The notes under the pieces: model-generated
Told to the model about the DNA's origin: nothing
Database searches by the model: none
What the model saw: only the letters and a program-made list of their open reading frames with translations
Shown here: piece after piece, positions 32,029 to 32,458 of the stretch
Layout: the number at the start of each line of letters is the position of its first letter
Numbering within the stretch: position 1 is the stretch's first letter
Made by a program: the position numbers and the translations under genes
Assembly: GCA_019119265.1 (NCBI GenBank)
Contig: DWXI01000183.1
Span: forward strand, 1 to 32,458
Direction: 5' to 3'
DNA: 32,458 bases
Source of the DNA: Candidatus Mediterraneibacter intestinigallinarum
GTDB taxonomy: Bacteria > Bacillota > Clostridia > Lachnospirales > Lachnospiraceae

Positions 32029-32458
32029 TCAGTTAGGGGTTCCGCTTACAAATACGACAGCCTGATACGGCTGGAGCAGTATCTGTCCGTCTGCTTCAGA
32101 CAGTGCGCTGTTATTATTTAAAACGCATTTCCCTGATATGGATGGTATTGCCTGACACTGATTTTTGAAATTGACGATGACAGATACCGTCTGTTGTTTT
32201 CTGGTTCTTGCATATGCGATCAGTGCAGGGATTTCTTCATACAAAGGAGTAAAGTCTCCGGTTGAGAATATTGCCTGATACTTTGGATCATGCCTCAGCC
32301 GTGTTACTTTTTTATAAAAGGAAAGTACGGATAAAGGATCCTGTTCCTGATCAGCCACGTTGATCGAGGGATAGTTTTCATTAATTTTGATCCATGGCTT
32401 TCCTTTTGTGAAACCTGCGTTTTTACTGTTTTCCCACTGCATAGGTGTTCTTGCATTG
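32029..32458 (-). CDS. GH13 alpha-glucosidase (oligo-1,6-glucosidase-like), C-terminal part only
   Basis: The last ~143 codons of a glycoside hydrolase family 13 protein whose start lies beyond the right edge. The frame continues upstream of the first visible Met as N-A-R-T-P, giving the ARTPMQW motif that precedes the end of the catalytic barrel in GH13_31 enzymes (oligo-1,6-glucosidase, trehalose-6-phosphate hydrolase, sucrose isomerase). PWIKINENYPSINVADQEQD and VLSFYKKVTRLRHDPKY are also typical of this group. The rest is the C-terminal beta domain ending AVVFVSGTPN. Cytoplasmic hydrolysis of isomaltose-type oligosaccharides is the likely role. Substrate cannot be settled without the N-terminal two thirds. 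Confidence 0.9.
   Translation of the reverse strand, partial: NARTPMQWENSKNAGFTKGKPWIKINENYPSINVADQEQDPLSVLSFYKKVTRLRHDPKYQAIFSTGDFTPLYEEIPALIAYARTRKQQTVSVIVNFKNQCQAIPSISGKCVLNNNSALSEADGQILLQPYQAVVFVSGTPN

Overview
The window looks like chromosomal DNA of an anaerobic Firmicute, most likely a member of the Lachnospiraceae (a Blautia/Dorea/Mediterraneibacter-like gut bacterium). The basis is the strong AGGAGG ribosome-binding sites, a T-box leader, KtrAB potassium uptake, a BMP-type nucleoside ABC transporter, and small families such as DUF4867 and DUF6472 that I know mainly from this group. The genus is an inference; no rRNA or other marker gene is present.

Layout. 1-2.9 kb: an isolated XRE-type regulator, a gene-poor stretch with hairpins, a GH25 lysozyme with two LysM repeats (minus strand) and a divergent AraC-type regulator. 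3.0-6.8 kb: a three-gene sugar cassette (DUF4867 protein, fucose/arabinose-isomerase-family enzyme, xylulokinase), probably controlled by the AraC regulator. 6.76-7.04 kb: a likely minus-strand small RNA with its own promoter and a terminator shared with xylB. 7.2-10.1 kb: a VanZ-like protein, then a complete T-box leader, two copies of a 66-bp palindromic repeat, and cstA. 10.2-14.3 kb: a DUF6472 mini-protein, a HAD phosphatase, ktrB-ktrA and a SpoU/TrmH rRNA methyltransferase.

14.4-29.8 kb is the centrepiece: about 14.5 kb of co-directional genes behind one consensus promoter that is overlapped by nested inverted repeats. In order they encode a divergent DeoC-type aldolase, a large transaldolase-like protein, a DUF1097 membrane protein, a VOC-fold protein, phosphopentomutase, an iron alcohol dehydrogenase, a nucleoside-deaminase-like amidohydrolase, a BMP lipoprotein, a uridine-phosphorylase-like enzyme, the ABC ATPase and two permeases, transketolase and a DeoR-type repressor. 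Together they form an almost self-contained route: import nucleosides, deaminate, phosphorolyse, convert pentose-1-phosphate to pentose-5-phosphate, cleave deoxyribose-5-phosphate to glyceraldehyde-3-phosphate and acetaldehyde, reduce acetaldehyde to ethanol, and feed ribose-5-phosphate into carbon-exchange reactions. The unusual parts are the transaldolase-like protein with large extra domains, the atypical DeoC, and the DUF1097 and VOC proteins of unknown role.

29.9-32.5 kb: a PHP-domain phosphoesterase, argF behind tandem ArgR-type operators, a convergent terminator, and the C-terminal end of a GH13 alpha-glucosidase entering from the right edge on the minus strand. I saw no insertion sequence, CRISPR array, tRNA or rRNA.
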